The translations under genes and the position numbers were made by a program. The notes beneath the pieces are model-generated. The model had not been told where the DNA came from. It was given only the letters and a program-made list of their open reading frames with translations, and did no database searches. From an uncultured Bacteroides sp. (GTDB lineage: Bacteria > Bacteroidota > Bacteroidia > Bacteroidales > Bacteroidaceae), in contig CASEYC010000097.1 of assembly GCA_949292025.1 (NCBI GenBank), forward strand, positions 88,342 through 141,972: DNA of 53,631 bases, read 5' to 3'. Positions 28,038 through 37,075 of this stretch are shown one piece after another; the stretch's first letter is position 1, and the number at the start of each line of letters is the position of its first letter.

Positions 28038-28086
28038 GCTGAACTTTTCCAGCAGTTTTACCGAAAAAGTGCTGGAAAAGTTCAGC
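28038..28086. repeat. Perfect 17-bp inverted repeat upstream of the AAA/DUF4143 gene
   Basis: GCTGAACTTTTCCAGCA (28038-28054) is perfectly inverted at 28070-28086, with a 15-nt loop whose TTTT and AAAA can extend the stem. It lies 45 nt upstream of the AAA start codon (27993) and 16 nt after the comM stop. No T-run follows on either strand, so an operator or a recombination site is more likely than a terminator. Confidence 0.85.
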
Positions 28087-28101
28087 AATTCCCGCCTCCG
28101 T

Positions 28102-29649
28102 TCACCTTGTCGCCCAATCTTCCCTGTCCAGGTTCCTGTATCCGATGGCTTCCGCCAGGTGTCCCGGCTGTATATGCTCGGCACCTTCCAGGTCGGCGAT
28201 GGTGCGGGCCACCTTGCGGATGCGGTCGTAGGCGCGGGCGGAGAGGTTCAGGCGGGTCATGGCGGCTTTCAGCAGGGCGAGGCCGGCTTCGTCCGGCTGG
28301 GCATGACGGGCCAGCAGGCGGCTGTTCATCTGGGCGTTGCAGTAGATGCCCGGCTCGGCGGCATAGCGTTCCTCCTGGATGCGGCGGGCGCGTATCACCC
28401 GTTCGCGGATGACGGCGCTTGATTCTCCGGGACGGGCGTCGGCCATCTTCTCGAAGGGCAGGGGAGTGACCTCGATTTGCAGGTCGATGCGGTCCAGCAA
28501 GGGACCGGAAATGCGGTTCAGGTACTTCTGCACCTGTCCAGGCGTGCAGACGCAGGGCTTGGTGGGGTGGTTGTAGTAGCCGCATGGGCAGGGATTCATC
28601 GAGGCCACCAGCATGAAGCTGGCCGGATATTCCACGCTGTATTTGGAGCGTGCCACCGTTATCTTGCGGTCTTCCAACGGTTGGCGGAGCACCTCCAGCA
28701 CGTTGCGGTTGAACTCCGGCAGCTCGTCGAGGAAGAGGATGCCGTTGTGCGCCAGGCTGATTTCGCCCGGCTGCGGATTGGCTCCGCCGCCCGTCATGGC
28801 GACGTTGGAGATGGTATGGTGCGGGGCGCGGAAGGGACGCGTGGTGATGAGGCCACCCTCGCCGCCCAGCTTGCCCGCCACGGAGTGTATCTTGGTGGTT
28901 TCCAGGCTCTCGCCCAGCGACAACGGCGGCAGGATGGAGGGTAGCCGCTTGGCCAGCATGGATTTGCCGCTGCCCGGCGCGCCGATGAGCAGGATGTTGT
29001 GTCCGCCGGCGGCTGCCACTTCGAGGGCGCGTTTCACGTTTTCTTGTCCTTTTACTTCCGAGAAATCATAGTCGAAGGTGCTTTGCCGGGCAAAGAACTC
29101 CTCGCGGGTGTTGACCACTGTCGGCTCCAACGTTTGCTTCCCCTCGAAGAAATCCACCACTTCCTGCACATTGTCCGCGCCGTAGACGGCCAGGCGGTTC
29201 ACCACGGCGGCTTCACGGGCGTTGGCGCGGGGCACAATCATGCCTTCGAAGCCCAGTTCGCGCGCCTTGATGGCGATGGGCAGCACGCCCTTGATGGGTT
29301 GCAGTGTGCCGTCCAGGCTCAGTTCGCCCATCAGCAGGAAGCGGGGCAGGCGGTCCTCCGCGTCGCGGATGACCCCGGTGGCGGTCAGCATGCCGATGGC
29401 CAAGGGCAGGTCATACGCCGCGCCCTCCTTGCGGATGTCGGCAGGCGCCATGTTGATGACCAGGCTGGTTTGGGGAATGCGCAAACCGTTGACCTGCAAG
29501 GCCGAGAGTATGCGTTGGTAACTCTCCTTGACGGCTGCGTCGGGAAGGCCCACGAGGTGGAACATACAACCCCGCGTGCTGTTCATTTCCATGGTGATGA
29601 GCGTGGCGTCGATGCCGATGACGGCTGCACCGTAGACTTTGATTAACAT
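28102..29649 (-). CDS. comM: ComM/YifB family Mg-chelatase-like AAA+ helicase
   Basis: A 515-residue YifB-family protein. The N-terminal ChlI domain (about 1-165) resembles Lon S5-like folds, followed by the AAA+ module (about 190-400) with Walker A GAPGSGKSMLAK, Walker B GILFLDELPEF and an arginine finger region NRISGPLLDRIDL, and a C-terminal Mg-chelatase domain. Proven ComM proteins are hexameric helicases that drive branch migration during DNA integration. A zinc-type cluster CPCGYYNHPTKPCVC (four Cys) is present, as in relatives. It starts 4 nt after the stop of the thioredoxin-fold gene, so they are probably co-transcribed. Confidence 0.94.
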   Translation of the reverse strand: MLIKVYGAAVIGIDATLITMEMNSTRGCMFHLVGLPDAAVKESYQRILSALQVNGLRIPQTSLVINMAPADIRKEGAAYDLPLAIGMLTATGVIRDAEDRLPRFLLMGELSLDGTLQPIKGVLPIAIKARELGFEGMIVPRANAREAAVVNRLAVYGADNVQEVVDFFEGKQTLEPTVVNTREEFFARQSTFDYDFSEVKGQENVKRALEVAAAGGHNILLIGAPGSGKSMLAKRLPSILPPLSLGESLETTKIHSVAGKLGGEGGLITTRPFRAPHHTISNVAMTGGGANPQPGEISLAHNGILFLDELPEFNRNVLEVLRQPLEDRKITVARSKYSVEYPASFMLVASMNPCPCGYYNHPTKPCVCTPGQVQKYLNRISGPLLDRIDLQIEVTPLPFEKMADARPGESSAVIRERVIRARRIQEERYAAEPGIYCNAQMNSRLLARHAQPDEAGLALLKAAMTRLNLSARAYDRIRKVARTIADLEGAEHIQPGHLAEAIGYRNLDREDWATR

Positions 29650-29653
29650 AGGC

Positions 29654-30703
29654 TTATTCTATTTCCTTTTTCACTTCTTCCACGGTCAGGTTGGTGCCCA
29701 CGATGCGTCCCTTGGGATTGACCAGCACGTTGAAGGGCAGGGCGGTGACGTTGAGGCGTTGCACGGCGTCCGACTCCCATCCCTTCAGGTCGCAGCCTTG
29801 CTTCCAATCCAGCGTGTCGCGGCGGATGGCTTCCAGCCAGGCTTCCTTGTCCAGGTCGAGAGAGATGCCCATCAGGGCCAGTTCTTTCTCCTTTCCGTCC
29901 TTCTTTTTTTTCTTCTTCTTGCCCTTCTGTGCTTCATACAGCGGGCGCAGTCCGGCATTGGCGCGGCGGCTGGCGGCATCCCACGATGCCCAGAAGTGGA
30001 TCAGCAGGTATTGGTCTTTGAAGTCGCTGCGTGTCAGTTTTTCGCCGTCGGCGTCCAACGTTTGGAAGAAGGGGATGGAGCGTCCGTCCTTCAGTTTCTG
30101 TTCCTCTTCCAGCACGTTCAACAGGGCCACCATGCCGGGGCGGTCTTTCACTTCGCCCGTCAGAGGTTCAATCAGCCGTTCGATGCGGTCGTAGTCCGGG
30201 TCGGGTTGGCGGAGGAAATACTTCTCCACCATGTAGGCGCTGGCGGGCGAGGCGGGATGCGAGCGGATGAAGTCCTCGGCTTTTTCCCGCAGTTTCCTCG
30301 GCGTGGGAGCCTCCAAGGCGGCCACCTCCTGCTGGAAAACGGTCAGCTCGTCGTTCGTCAGGTTGCCCGTCACGGTCAGCGCGGTTAAGGCGTCGGCCGA
30401 GCCTTGGATGGTGATTTGCTCGCGCCGGTCGGCAAAGAGCGGGTATTCCGTCCCGTTGCTGAAGATCAGCCAAAGTCCCGTGAGGGTGTCCACGGACAAT
30501 GTGTCGGCGAATTTGTCTTCCTTCACCGTCAGCGTGTCGATGCGGCCAAACAACCGGTCCATGCCGCACACCAGGATGGTGTCGTCGCCCAATCCTTTGA
30601 TTTCGCCGCTCACACGGGCGGCGTCGGTCGTCTGTTCTTTTCCACAGGCGGACACCAGCAGCAGGGTGGCCATCAGGCTGCAGATTATGTGGAGTCTTTT
30701 CAT
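29654..30703 (-). CDS. DUF4369/thioredoxin-fold lipoprotein without the redox motif
   Basis: A 349-residue lipoprotein: lipobox VSAC (Cys20), a DUF4369 beta domain (about 25-120), a helical middle and a C-terminal TlpA/AhpC-like thioredoxin fold (about 205-349). Where redox-active relatives have WCxxC this protein has HFWASWDAASRR, so disulfide chemistry is unlikely and a structural or binding role is suggested. A lysine run (seven K, then DGKEKE) interrupts the fold after YEAQKG. It precedes comM by 4 nt. Confidence 0.85.
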   Translation of the reverse strand: MKRLHIICSLMATLLLVSACGKEQTTDAARVSGEIKGLGDDTILVCGMDRLFGRIDTLTVKEDKFADTLSVDTLTGLWLIFSNGTEYPLFADRREQITIQGSADALTALTVTGNLTNDELTVFQQEVAALEAPTPRKLREKAEDFIRSHPASPASAYMVEKYFLRQPDPDYDRIERLIEPLTGEVKDRPGMVALLNVLEEEQKLKDGRSIPFFQTLDADGEKLTRSDFKDQYLLIHFWASWDAASRRANAGLRPLYEAQKGKKKKKKKDGKEKELALMGISLDLDKEAWLEAIRRDTLDWKQGCDLKGWESDAVQRLNVTALPFNVLVNPKGRIVGTNLTVEEVKKEIE

Positions 30704-30804
30704 TGAGTGCCAGGATTATGGTTTGCGTCCGCGAATGTACGCCTTTTTGCCGTGATTAGAAAAAAAATCGTGTTTAATTTGAAGGCAGCGGCGCGATTTG
30801 CCGC

Positions 30805-31230
30805 TTAGTCGTTCACTTCCAACACGTAGGCACGTCCGCGGTCGGTGGTGATGTGCAGGTTGCTATGGTTTTCGACGATGGGCTTCAGGCGCCGGATGAG
30901 GGTGTAAAGCGTCTCGTCGGCGTTCTCCTTGCCCGGCCACAGGGCGCGGCAGATGTGGGGTTTGGTCAGGCGGTGGTCATCGTTCAGGTAGAACATCTGC
31001 ATCAGGGCATATTGCATCGGCGTCAGGTGCAGGCGTTCGCGTCGGTCGTTGTAGAAGCAGTCGTCCCGGCGCGAGAGGGAGAGGTTGCCCAGGGTGATGA
31101 GAGTCATGTCGTCTTCTGCAGGCGCTCCGGTGGAGGCGGTGCGGCGTTGGCGACGGTAGAGCCATCCCGCGCAGAGCAGGGTCACGGCGGCCAGCACCAG
31201 GGGGAGGAGTATGGATTGATGGGGATTCAT
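30805..31230 (-). CDS. Membrane-anchored OmpR-type winged helix protein
   Basis: A 141-residue protein with one N-terminal transmembrane segment (about residues 6-25), a short linker, and a C-terminal OmpR/PhoB winged helix (about 45-141; LHLTPMQYALMQMFYLNDD, ICRALWPGKENADETLYTLIRRLKPI, TTDRGRAYVLEV). The DNA-binding half would be cytoplasmic. No receiver domain is present and no sensor kinase is adjacent, so how it is controlled is unclear. A -7 box TATCTTTG on the minus strand lies at 31275-31282, 45 nt upstream. Confidence 0.85.
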   Translation of the reverse strand: MNPHQSILLPLVLAAVTLLCAGWLYRRQRRTASTGAPAEDDMTLITLGNLSLSRRDDCFYNDRRERLHLTPMQYALMQMFYLNDDHRLTKPHICRALWPGKENADETLYTLIRRLKPIVENHSNLHITTDRGRAYVLEVND

Positions 31231-31328
31231 GGCTTATATGGCTTATCTTTTACTGATTTATTCTTTATGGGGTGCAAAGATAAGCAAAATGTTACAATAT
31301 CGCTCTGTTTGCGGGCATTTTTCCTGAT

Positions 31329-31895
31329 TTATTTTTCTTCTTCAATCCTTCGCATCACCCGGCACGGGTTTCCCGCCGCCACCACTCCCGGCGGCACGTC
31401 GCGCGTCACCACGCTGCCTGCCCCGATGACGCTGCCCCGGCCGATGGTTACGCCCGGCAGGATGCACGCCTGCGCGCCTATCCACACGTCGTCCTCCACC
31501 GTGATGGGCAGGGCGCGCTCCAGGCCGGCGTTGCGGCGGGCGGCGTCCAGCGGATGGATGGCGGTGTGGAAGCCGCAGTGGGGACCTACGAAGACATGGT
31601 TGCCAAAGCGGATGGGCGCCTCGTCCAGGAAGGTGGTGCCGTAGTTGAAGAAGCAGTCCGCGCCCGTCGCGACGTTGTAGCCGTAGTCGCAATACAGAGG
31701 CGGGACGACGACGGTGCGCTCGCCCAGGCGGGGCAAGGCTTGGTGCAGGGCGGCATCGCGTTCGTCATTGTTTCGCTCCGGATGGTTGAATGTCTCGCAG
31801 AGACGGCGGCAATGTTCGCGCTCAGCCAGAAGGGTGCGGTCGTAGTTGGCGTCATACCACTCGCCGCGCAGCATCTTTTCCTTTTCTGTATTCAT
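31329..31895 (-). CDS. Maltose/galactoside O-acetyltransferase family protein
   Basis: A 188-residue left-handed beta-helix acetyltransferase of the Maa/LacA group, which transfers acetyl from acetyl-CoA to the 6-hydroxyl of sugars. The N-terminal Mac domain (EKEKMLRGEWYDANYD) and the catalytic histidine in FHTAIHPLD are both present, and the helix ends VTRDVPPGVVAAGNPCRV. The start MNTEKEK gives the family length; an in-frame extension of 21 codons has no counterpart. A -7 box TATCTTTG on the minus strand (31915-31922) lies 20 nt upstream. Its natural substrate is not known. Confidence 0.93.
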   Translation of the reverse strand: MNTEKEKMLRGEWYDANYDRTLLAEREHCRRLCETFNHPERNNDERDAALHQALPRLGERTVVVPPLYCDYGYNVATGADCFFNYGTTFLDEAPIRFGNHVFVGPHCGFHTAIHPLDAARRNAGLERALPITVEDDVWIGAQACILPGVTIGRGSVIGAGSVVTRDVPPGVVAAGNPCRVMRRIEEEK

Positions 31896-31914
31896 TGTTG
31901 CGGTATTTGAGCGG

Positions 31915-31983
31915 CAAAGATAGCATTTTGACCACAAAACATGCTTCAAAGAATACAATTATTCGCATTTTCTTCTACCTTTG
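31915..31983. promoter_or_regulatory. Divergent promoter region between the acetyltransferase and PUL regulator
   Basis: TATCTTTG on the minus strand (31915-31922) faces the acetyltransferase, and TACCTTTG on the plus strand (31976-31983) faces the DUF6377 gene, 39 nt before its ATG. Neither has a good TTTG at 20 nt, so these are -7-only matches. Confidence 0.45.
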
Positions 31984-32021
31984 CGCACGGAAATCCTTTA
32001 ATCTGATAATCTGATTCTGCG

Positions 32022-33680
32022 ATGGGACATAAGATAGCATTCATCCTCCTACTCCTGCCGGCCCTGCTGCTGTGCAGCAGCCTTTCCGTGTCGGCTTATA
32101 CGCCTCGATTGGATTCGTTGCTGCAAGTGCTGGACGAGACCATTGAGCAGAACCGGCAATATTCTGACCGGCGCGAGGCGCAGATCGGTGTCGTGCGTCA
32201 ACAGCTCGATGCGCCTGATCTGAGCGACTTGGACAAATATCGCCTCACCCGTCAACTGGCCCGGCTGTACAACCCCTATATCTGCGATTCGGCCATCTCC
32301 TGCCTGAACCGTGGAATCCTCTTGGCCGACCGTTTGCAAAATCCCCGCCTGCAAGCCGAGAGCCGCATCGGCTTGGCCTATCTGTTGGGCTCGTCGGGCA
32401 TGTACATGGAGGCTCTGGACGTGTTGCGCGAGGTGGACCGTACCGCCGTGGACACTACCTTGTTGCTGCGATACTATGCCACCTACGACCATATTTATGG
32501 GGAATCGGGCTACTATACCCAGGACAAACGCCTGGGACAACGTTATTGGAATCTTTCCGTTGCCTATAAGGATTCCATCAGCCGCGTGGCCAATCATGCG
32601 TCCGATTTCTACCTGCAAGTGGTGGAAACCCGCCTGCGGGACGAAAACCGCCTGGAAGAAGCCTTGCAACTGAACAAACAGCGTGCCACCCGAATCCCGA
32701 AAAACACGCGCGAGTATGCCACCTTGCTCTACTATCGTGCCCTCATCTACCGCGAAATGAACGCTTCCGAACCCTATCGCTCCAGCCTCGCCCTGTCCGC
32801 CATCACGGACATCCGTTCAGCCGTCAAGGACCACGCCTCGCTGTGGATGCTGGCCCAGGCCCTGCTGGATGATGGTGACGTGGAGCGTGCCTACCGCTAT
32901 ATGGATTTTTCGTGGAGCGCGTCTTCCTTCTACAACGCCCGGCTGCGTGCTTGGCAGAGCGTGGAATATCTCTCCGTCATAGACAGCACTTACCAGTTGT
33001 TGTTGCACAAGCGCAACGCCGTCCTGCAACGCTATATCCTTTTTGTTTCCGTGCTCACCGTGCTGCTCATCCTGGCCTTGATTTGCATCTGGAGACAGAT
33101 GAAACGCTTGGCCCGGGCACGCCGCGAACTGCTGGCCGTCAACGGACAACTGCATGACCTCAATGCCGACCTGCAGCGCATCAACGCCGAACTGCAACAG
33201 GCCAATGCCAACCTGCGCGAGGCCAACACCATCAAGGAGAACTATCTGGGACGCTTCATCAAGCTCTGCTCCACCTATGTGGACCGCCTGGAAGCCTTCC
33301 GCCGCATGGCAGGTAAAATGCTCAGCACGGGCAAGTCGGCCGAATTGCTGAAAATCTCGCGTTCGTCCTCCGTATTGGACGAGGCGCTGAACGAGCTTTA
33401 TTCCAACTTCGACACCGTGTTCCTGCGCATCTTCCCCGACTTTGTGGCGCGCTTCAACGCCTTGTTGCGCGACGATGAGCAAATCCTGCCCAAGGCCGAG
33501 GGACAGCTCAACACCGAATTGCGCATCTTCGCCCTCATCCGTCTGGGCATCACGGACAGTTCGCAGATAGCCGAGTTCCTGCACTATTCCGTAAACACCA
33601 TCTATAACTATCGCGCCAAGGTGAAGAACAAGGCCCGCAACCGCGAGGATTTTGAAGAAAACGTGGCGCATATCCAGTAA
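32022..33680 (+). CDS. SusR-like membrane regulator, DUF6377
   Basis: A 552-residue regulator: signal sequence (1-25), a periplasmic helical/TPR-like sensor region (about 26-335), one transmembrane segment (about 338-357), a cytoplasmic coiled coil rich in Leu/Asn/Gln (about 358-405), and a C-terminal DUF6377 region with a LuxR-like helix-turn-helix near 512-538 (SSQIAEFLHYSVNTIYNYRAKV). This architecture matches regulators that sense an oligosaccharide in the periplasm and switch on the adjacent PUL. It lies 384 bp upstream of susC in the same direction. Confidence 0.9.
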   Translation: MGHKIAFILLLLPALLLCSSLSVSAYTPRLDSLLQVLDETIEQNRQYSDRREAQIGVVRQQLDAPDLSDLDKYRLTRQLARLYNPYICDSAISCLNRGILLADRLQNPRLQAESRIGLAYLLGSSGMYMEALDVLREVDRTAVDTTLLLRYYATYDHIYGESGYYTQDKRLGQRYWNLSVAYKDSISRVANHASDFYLQVVETRLRDENRLEEALQLNKQRATRIPKNTREYATLLYYRALIYREMNASEPYRSSLALSAITDIRSAVKDHASLWMLAQALLDDGDVERAYRYMDFSWSASSFYNARLRAWQSVEYLSVIDSTYQLLLHKRNAVLQRYILFVSVLTVLLILALICIWRQMKRLARARRELLAVNGQLHDLNADLQRINAELQQANANLREANTIKENYLGRFIKLCSTYVDRLEAFRRMAGKMLSTGKSAELLKISRSSSVLDEALNELYSNFDTVFLRIFPDFVARFNALLRDDEQILPKAEGQLNTELRIFALIRLGITDSSQIAEFLHYSVNTIYNYRAKVKNKARNREDFEENVAHIQ

Positions 33681-33722
33681 ATTTATCTTACAATATTCCT
33701 TTGGGGAAACGGGCGTCTTCGT

Positions 33723-33811
33723 GGGGCTATGCTTAGGCATGCCTCCGCCCGTGTCCGGAGGAGCCTGCGCCCGTGCTTAGGCGAGCGGCCGCCCGTGGGC
33801 GGGGGCATACC
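33723..33811. repeat. GC-rich intergenic repeat with CGCCCGTGCTTAGG
   Basis: This part of the 384-bp gap between the regulator and susC holds GCGCCCGTGCTTAGGCG (33767-33783), an exact inverted copy of 12094-12110, plus CTTAGGC and CTCCGCCCG variants. The rest of the gap holds only a -7 box TAACTTTG (33979-33986) before susC. Confidence 0.6.
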
Positions 33812-33978
33812 TGTCCGTTTCCGCCGGAATCGTTAACCCCAATGGCCAGCGTCTGGGACGTTTTTCCTTTGGACAGCATCCACTTTTAGAGAATATGACA
33901 ATCCTGAATTCCAGTAGTTTACGTTTGAAATCATCCACTTTTTCATTCCTCTTGGTTTTATTGTATGGCTGTTTGGAA

Positions 33979-33986
33979 TAACTTTG
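33979..33986 (+). promoter_or_regulatory. -7 box for the GH30 PUL operon
   Basis: TAACTTTG matches the Bacteroides -7 consensus; TTTT (33956-33959) lies 19 nt upstream as a possible -33 element. The susC start is 79 nt downstream, leaving a leader of about 70 nt. Confidence 0.45.
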
Positions 33987-34064
33987 CGACAGCACTTGCG
34001 ACTGTCCGCGGCGGAAGCAAGTGCCGAGTGTTCCTAATATTAATAAAAACAAACAGTTTTACCA

Positions 34065-37046
34065 ATGAGAAACGTAAGACCTTTATGGGGAATCCGTCGC
34101 TGGTCAGTGTTCATGCTGATGACGTGTTTGTCCCTGTGTGCTTTTGCACAGAAAATCACTGTGAAGGGGCGCGTGGTCGATGCCGCCAACGAGGCTGTCA
34201 TCGGTGCCAGCGTCCAAGAGAAAGGTACGGCCAATGGCGCCATCACCGACATGGACGGCAACTTCACGTTGCAGGCCGAGCCGGGCGTCACGCTGGTCAT
34301 CTCCTACATCGGTTACCAGACGCGCGAGGTGAAAGCCGCCCCCAGCGTCAATGTCACTTTGAGCGAAGACAACGAACTGCTGGACGAGGTGGTGGTCATC
34401 GGCTACGGCTCCGTCAAGCGCCGCGATGTCACCACAGCCGTGTCGTCCGTCTCGACCGACGACATCCAGAACCGTCCCATCCTGTCCGCCGCACAGGCCA
34501 TGCAGGGCAAGGCGGCCGGTGTCAGCGTCATCCAGCCTACCGGCCAGCCCGGCGGCGACATGAGCATCCGCGTGCGTGGCACCACTTCGTTCAACGGCAG
34601 CAACGACCCGCTGTATGTCGTGGACGGTGTGCCGGTGGACAACATCAAATTCCTATCGCCCAACGACATCGCTTCGATGCAAATCCTGAAGGATGCCTCC
34701 TCGGCTGCCATCTACGGTTCGCGTGCCGCCAACGGCGTGGTCCTCATCACGACCAAAGCCGGAGAGGCAGGCAATGCCAAGGTCAGCCTGAGCATCCAGG
34801 CCGGTTTCACGCAGGTGGGCAACAAGATCGAGTCGCTGAACACCGCCCAGTACAAGGAATTGATGGACGAGATCGGCCTCATCACGCTGCCCGACGGATT
34901 GACCGACCAGACAGACTGGTGGGATGAAACTTATACGACCGGCAACACGCAGAATTACCAGGTGTCCGTGTCCGACGGCAACGAGAAGTTGCGCTATTAC
35001 CTCTCCGCCGGTTACCAAAACGAGAAAGGTATCTTGGAGACCGCCTTCTTCCGCCGTTATAACTTCCGCGCCAACATCGACAATGATGTGCGCAAGTGGC
35101 TGCGCATTTCGGCCAACATCACCTATTCTGATTATACCAGCAACGGTGCCGGCGAGATGGGTACGGGCGCCAACCGTGGCGGTACGGTATTGTCCGTCAT
35201 CAACACTCCGAAGTATGCTCCCATCATGGATCCGGAGAATCCCGACCAGTACTACACCAATTTCTACGGTGCCAACATCACCAGCCCGCTGGAGAACCTG
35301 GAACGCCGCCGCAACGACCGCAACCGCGAGAACCGCCTGATTGCATCGGGCAGCGCGTTGTTCACGTTCATTCCCAAGGAACTGACCTTCAAGACGACCT
35401 TCTCGCTGGACCGCCGCAACGTCATCTCCACCACCTTCCTGGATCCGCACAAGACGCAGCATGGCCGCGACCAGTATGGCGAAGGTTCGGACAACCGCAA
35501 CCAAAACACGGTGCTGACGTGGGATAACGTTCTGACCTACGACAAGCTGTTCAAAGAGAAGCATGGCCTGAACGTGATGGTCGGCTCGTCGTGGACGGAT
35601 TCGGACTACACCAACAACTACATCAGCGGCTCGCACTACCGCAACGGCCTCATCCAGACGCTGAACGCCGCCAACATGATCGGCCTGAACGGAGCCGGTT
35701 CCAGTGCGTCGCAGTGGGGCATCATGTCCTACTTCGGACGTATCTCCTACAACTATGATTCCAAGTACCTCGTGACGGCCAATGTCCGTGCCGACGGTTC
35801 GTCGCGCCTGCATCCCGACCACCGTTGGGGAGTGTTTCCCTCGTTCTCGGCAGCTTGGCGTATCTCGTCCGAGGAGTTCATGGAAGGCACCCGCGGCTGG
35901 CTGGACGACCTGAAGCTCCGTGCCGGCTGGGGACAGACCGGTAACCAATCCGGCCTGGGCGACTATGCTTACTTGCAGTTGTACAACATCAACCGCATTC
36001 CTTGGTATGAGGAAGGCAATGGCGATGCCGTGCCCACCATCACGCCCTCCAACCTGCGTACGCGCGACCTGACGTGGGAGACCACCACGCAGACCAACGT
36101 GGGCCTGGACTTCACCGCCTTCAACAGCCGCTTGAACGTGACGTTGGACTGGTATTACAAGCGCACCACCGACATGCTGATGAATGTGTCCCTGCCCTCC
36201 GGTTCGGCCATCGCCAGCAGCATCAGCCGCAACGAAGGCACGATGACCAACAAGGGCTTCGAATTCTCCATCAGCTCCAAGAACTTTGTGGGCGAGTTCT
36301 CGTGGGACACCGACCTGAACATGTCCTTCAACCGCAACAAGCTGGAAGAACTCGAATTGCAGAAAGTCTACTATGCAGCCACGGCCAGTGAGCGCATCAC
36401 CGAATATATCGTGCGCAATGAGCCGGGACGTCCCTTGGGAGGCTTTTATGGCTACATCTGCGACGGCGTGGATCCCGAGACCGGCGACTTGATGTACCGC
36501 GACATCAATGGCGACGGCGTGGTGTCCACCTCGGACCGCACCTACATCGGCGACCCGAACCCTAAGTTCACCTACGGTATGACCAACACGTTCTCCTACA
36601 AGAACTTCACGTTGAGCGTCCTCATCCAAGGTTCGTATGGCAACGATGTGTTCAACGCTTCGCGCATGGAGACTGAAGGCATGTACGACGGCAAGAACCA
36701 GAGCACCCGCGTGCTGGACCGCTGGCGCATCCCCGGCCAGATCACGGACGTGCCCCGTGCCAACTACACCATGCACAACTCCACTTACTTCGTGGAAGAC
36801 GGCAGCTACCTGCGCGTGAAGGACATCACCCTGTCTTACGACGTCAAAGGCCCGTTGTTGCGCAAATTCGGTGTCACCCGCCTGCAACCCTACTTCACCG
36901 CCACCAACCTGCTGACGTGGACGAAGTACAGCGGCATGGACCCCGAGGTGAACCAATGGGGAAACAATGGTGCCGTGCAGGGCATTGACTGGGGAACCTA
37001 TCCGCAGTGCCGCTCCTTCGTGTTCGGTGTCAATCTCGAATTCTAA
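34065..37046 (+). CDS. SusC/RagA family TonB-linked transporter of the GH30 PUL
   Basis: A 993-residue SusC: signal peptide (1-29, ending CAFAQ), carboxypeptidase-D-like regulatory domain (about 31-105), TonB box region DEVVVIGYGSVKRR, plug (about 120-235; YVVDGVPVDN, SMQILKDASSAAIYGSRAANGVV) and a beta barrel ending FGVNLEF. It imports the oligosaccharide released by the locus. The order regulator-susC-susD-GH30-SGBP points to fungal-type beta-1,6-glucan; the substrate is inferred from the GH30. susD follows after 29 nt. Confidence 0.95.
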   Translation: MRNVRPLWGIRRWSVFMLMTCLSLCAFAQKITVKGRVVDAANEAVIGASVQEKGTANGAITDMDGNFTLQAEPGVTLVISYIGYQTREVKAAPSVNVTLSEDNELLDEVVVIGYGSVKRRDVTTAVSSVSTDDIQNRPILSAAQAMQGKAAGVSVIQPTGQPGGDMSIRVRGTTSFNGSNDPLYVVDGVPVDNIKFLSPNDIASMQILKDASSAAIYGSRAANGVVLITTKAGEAGNAKVSLSIQAGFTQVGNKIESLNTAQYKELMDEIGLITLPDGLTDQTDWWDETYTTGNTQNYQVSVSDGNEKLRYYLSAGYQNEKGILETAFFRRYNFRANIDNDVRKWLRISANITYSDYTSNGAGEMGTGANRGGTVLSVINTPKYAPIMDPENPDQYYTNFYGANITSPLENLERRRNDRNRENRLIASGSALFTFIPKELTFKTTFSLDRRNVISTTFLDPHKTQHGRDQYGEGSDNRNQNTVLTWDNVLTYDKLFKEKHGLNVMVGSSWTDSDYTNNYISGSHYRNGLIQTLNAANMIGLNGAGSSASQWGIMSYFGRISYNYDSKYLVTANVRADGSSRLHPDHRWGVFPSFSAAWRISSEEFMEGTRGWLDDLKLRAGWGQTGNQSGLGDYAYLQLYNINRIPWYEEGNGDAVPTITPSNLRTRDLTWETTTQTNVGLDFTAFNSRLNVTLDWYYKRTTDMLMNVSLPSGSAIASSISRNEGTMTNKGFEFSISSKNFVGEFSWDTDLNMSFNRNKLEELELQKVYYAATASERITEYIVRNEPGRPLGGFYGYICDGVDPETGDLMYRDINGDGVVSTSDRTYIGDPNPKFTYGMTNTFSYKNFTLSVLIQGSYGNDVFNASRMETEGMYDGKNQSTRVLDRWRIPGQITDVPRANYTMHNSTYFVEDGSYLRVKDITLSYDVKGPLLRKFGVTRLQPYFTATNLLTWTKYSGMDPEVNQWGNNGAVQGIDWGTYPQCRSFVFGVNLEF

Positions 37047-37075
37047 CCCATAAACCATACCTAATATCATAGATT

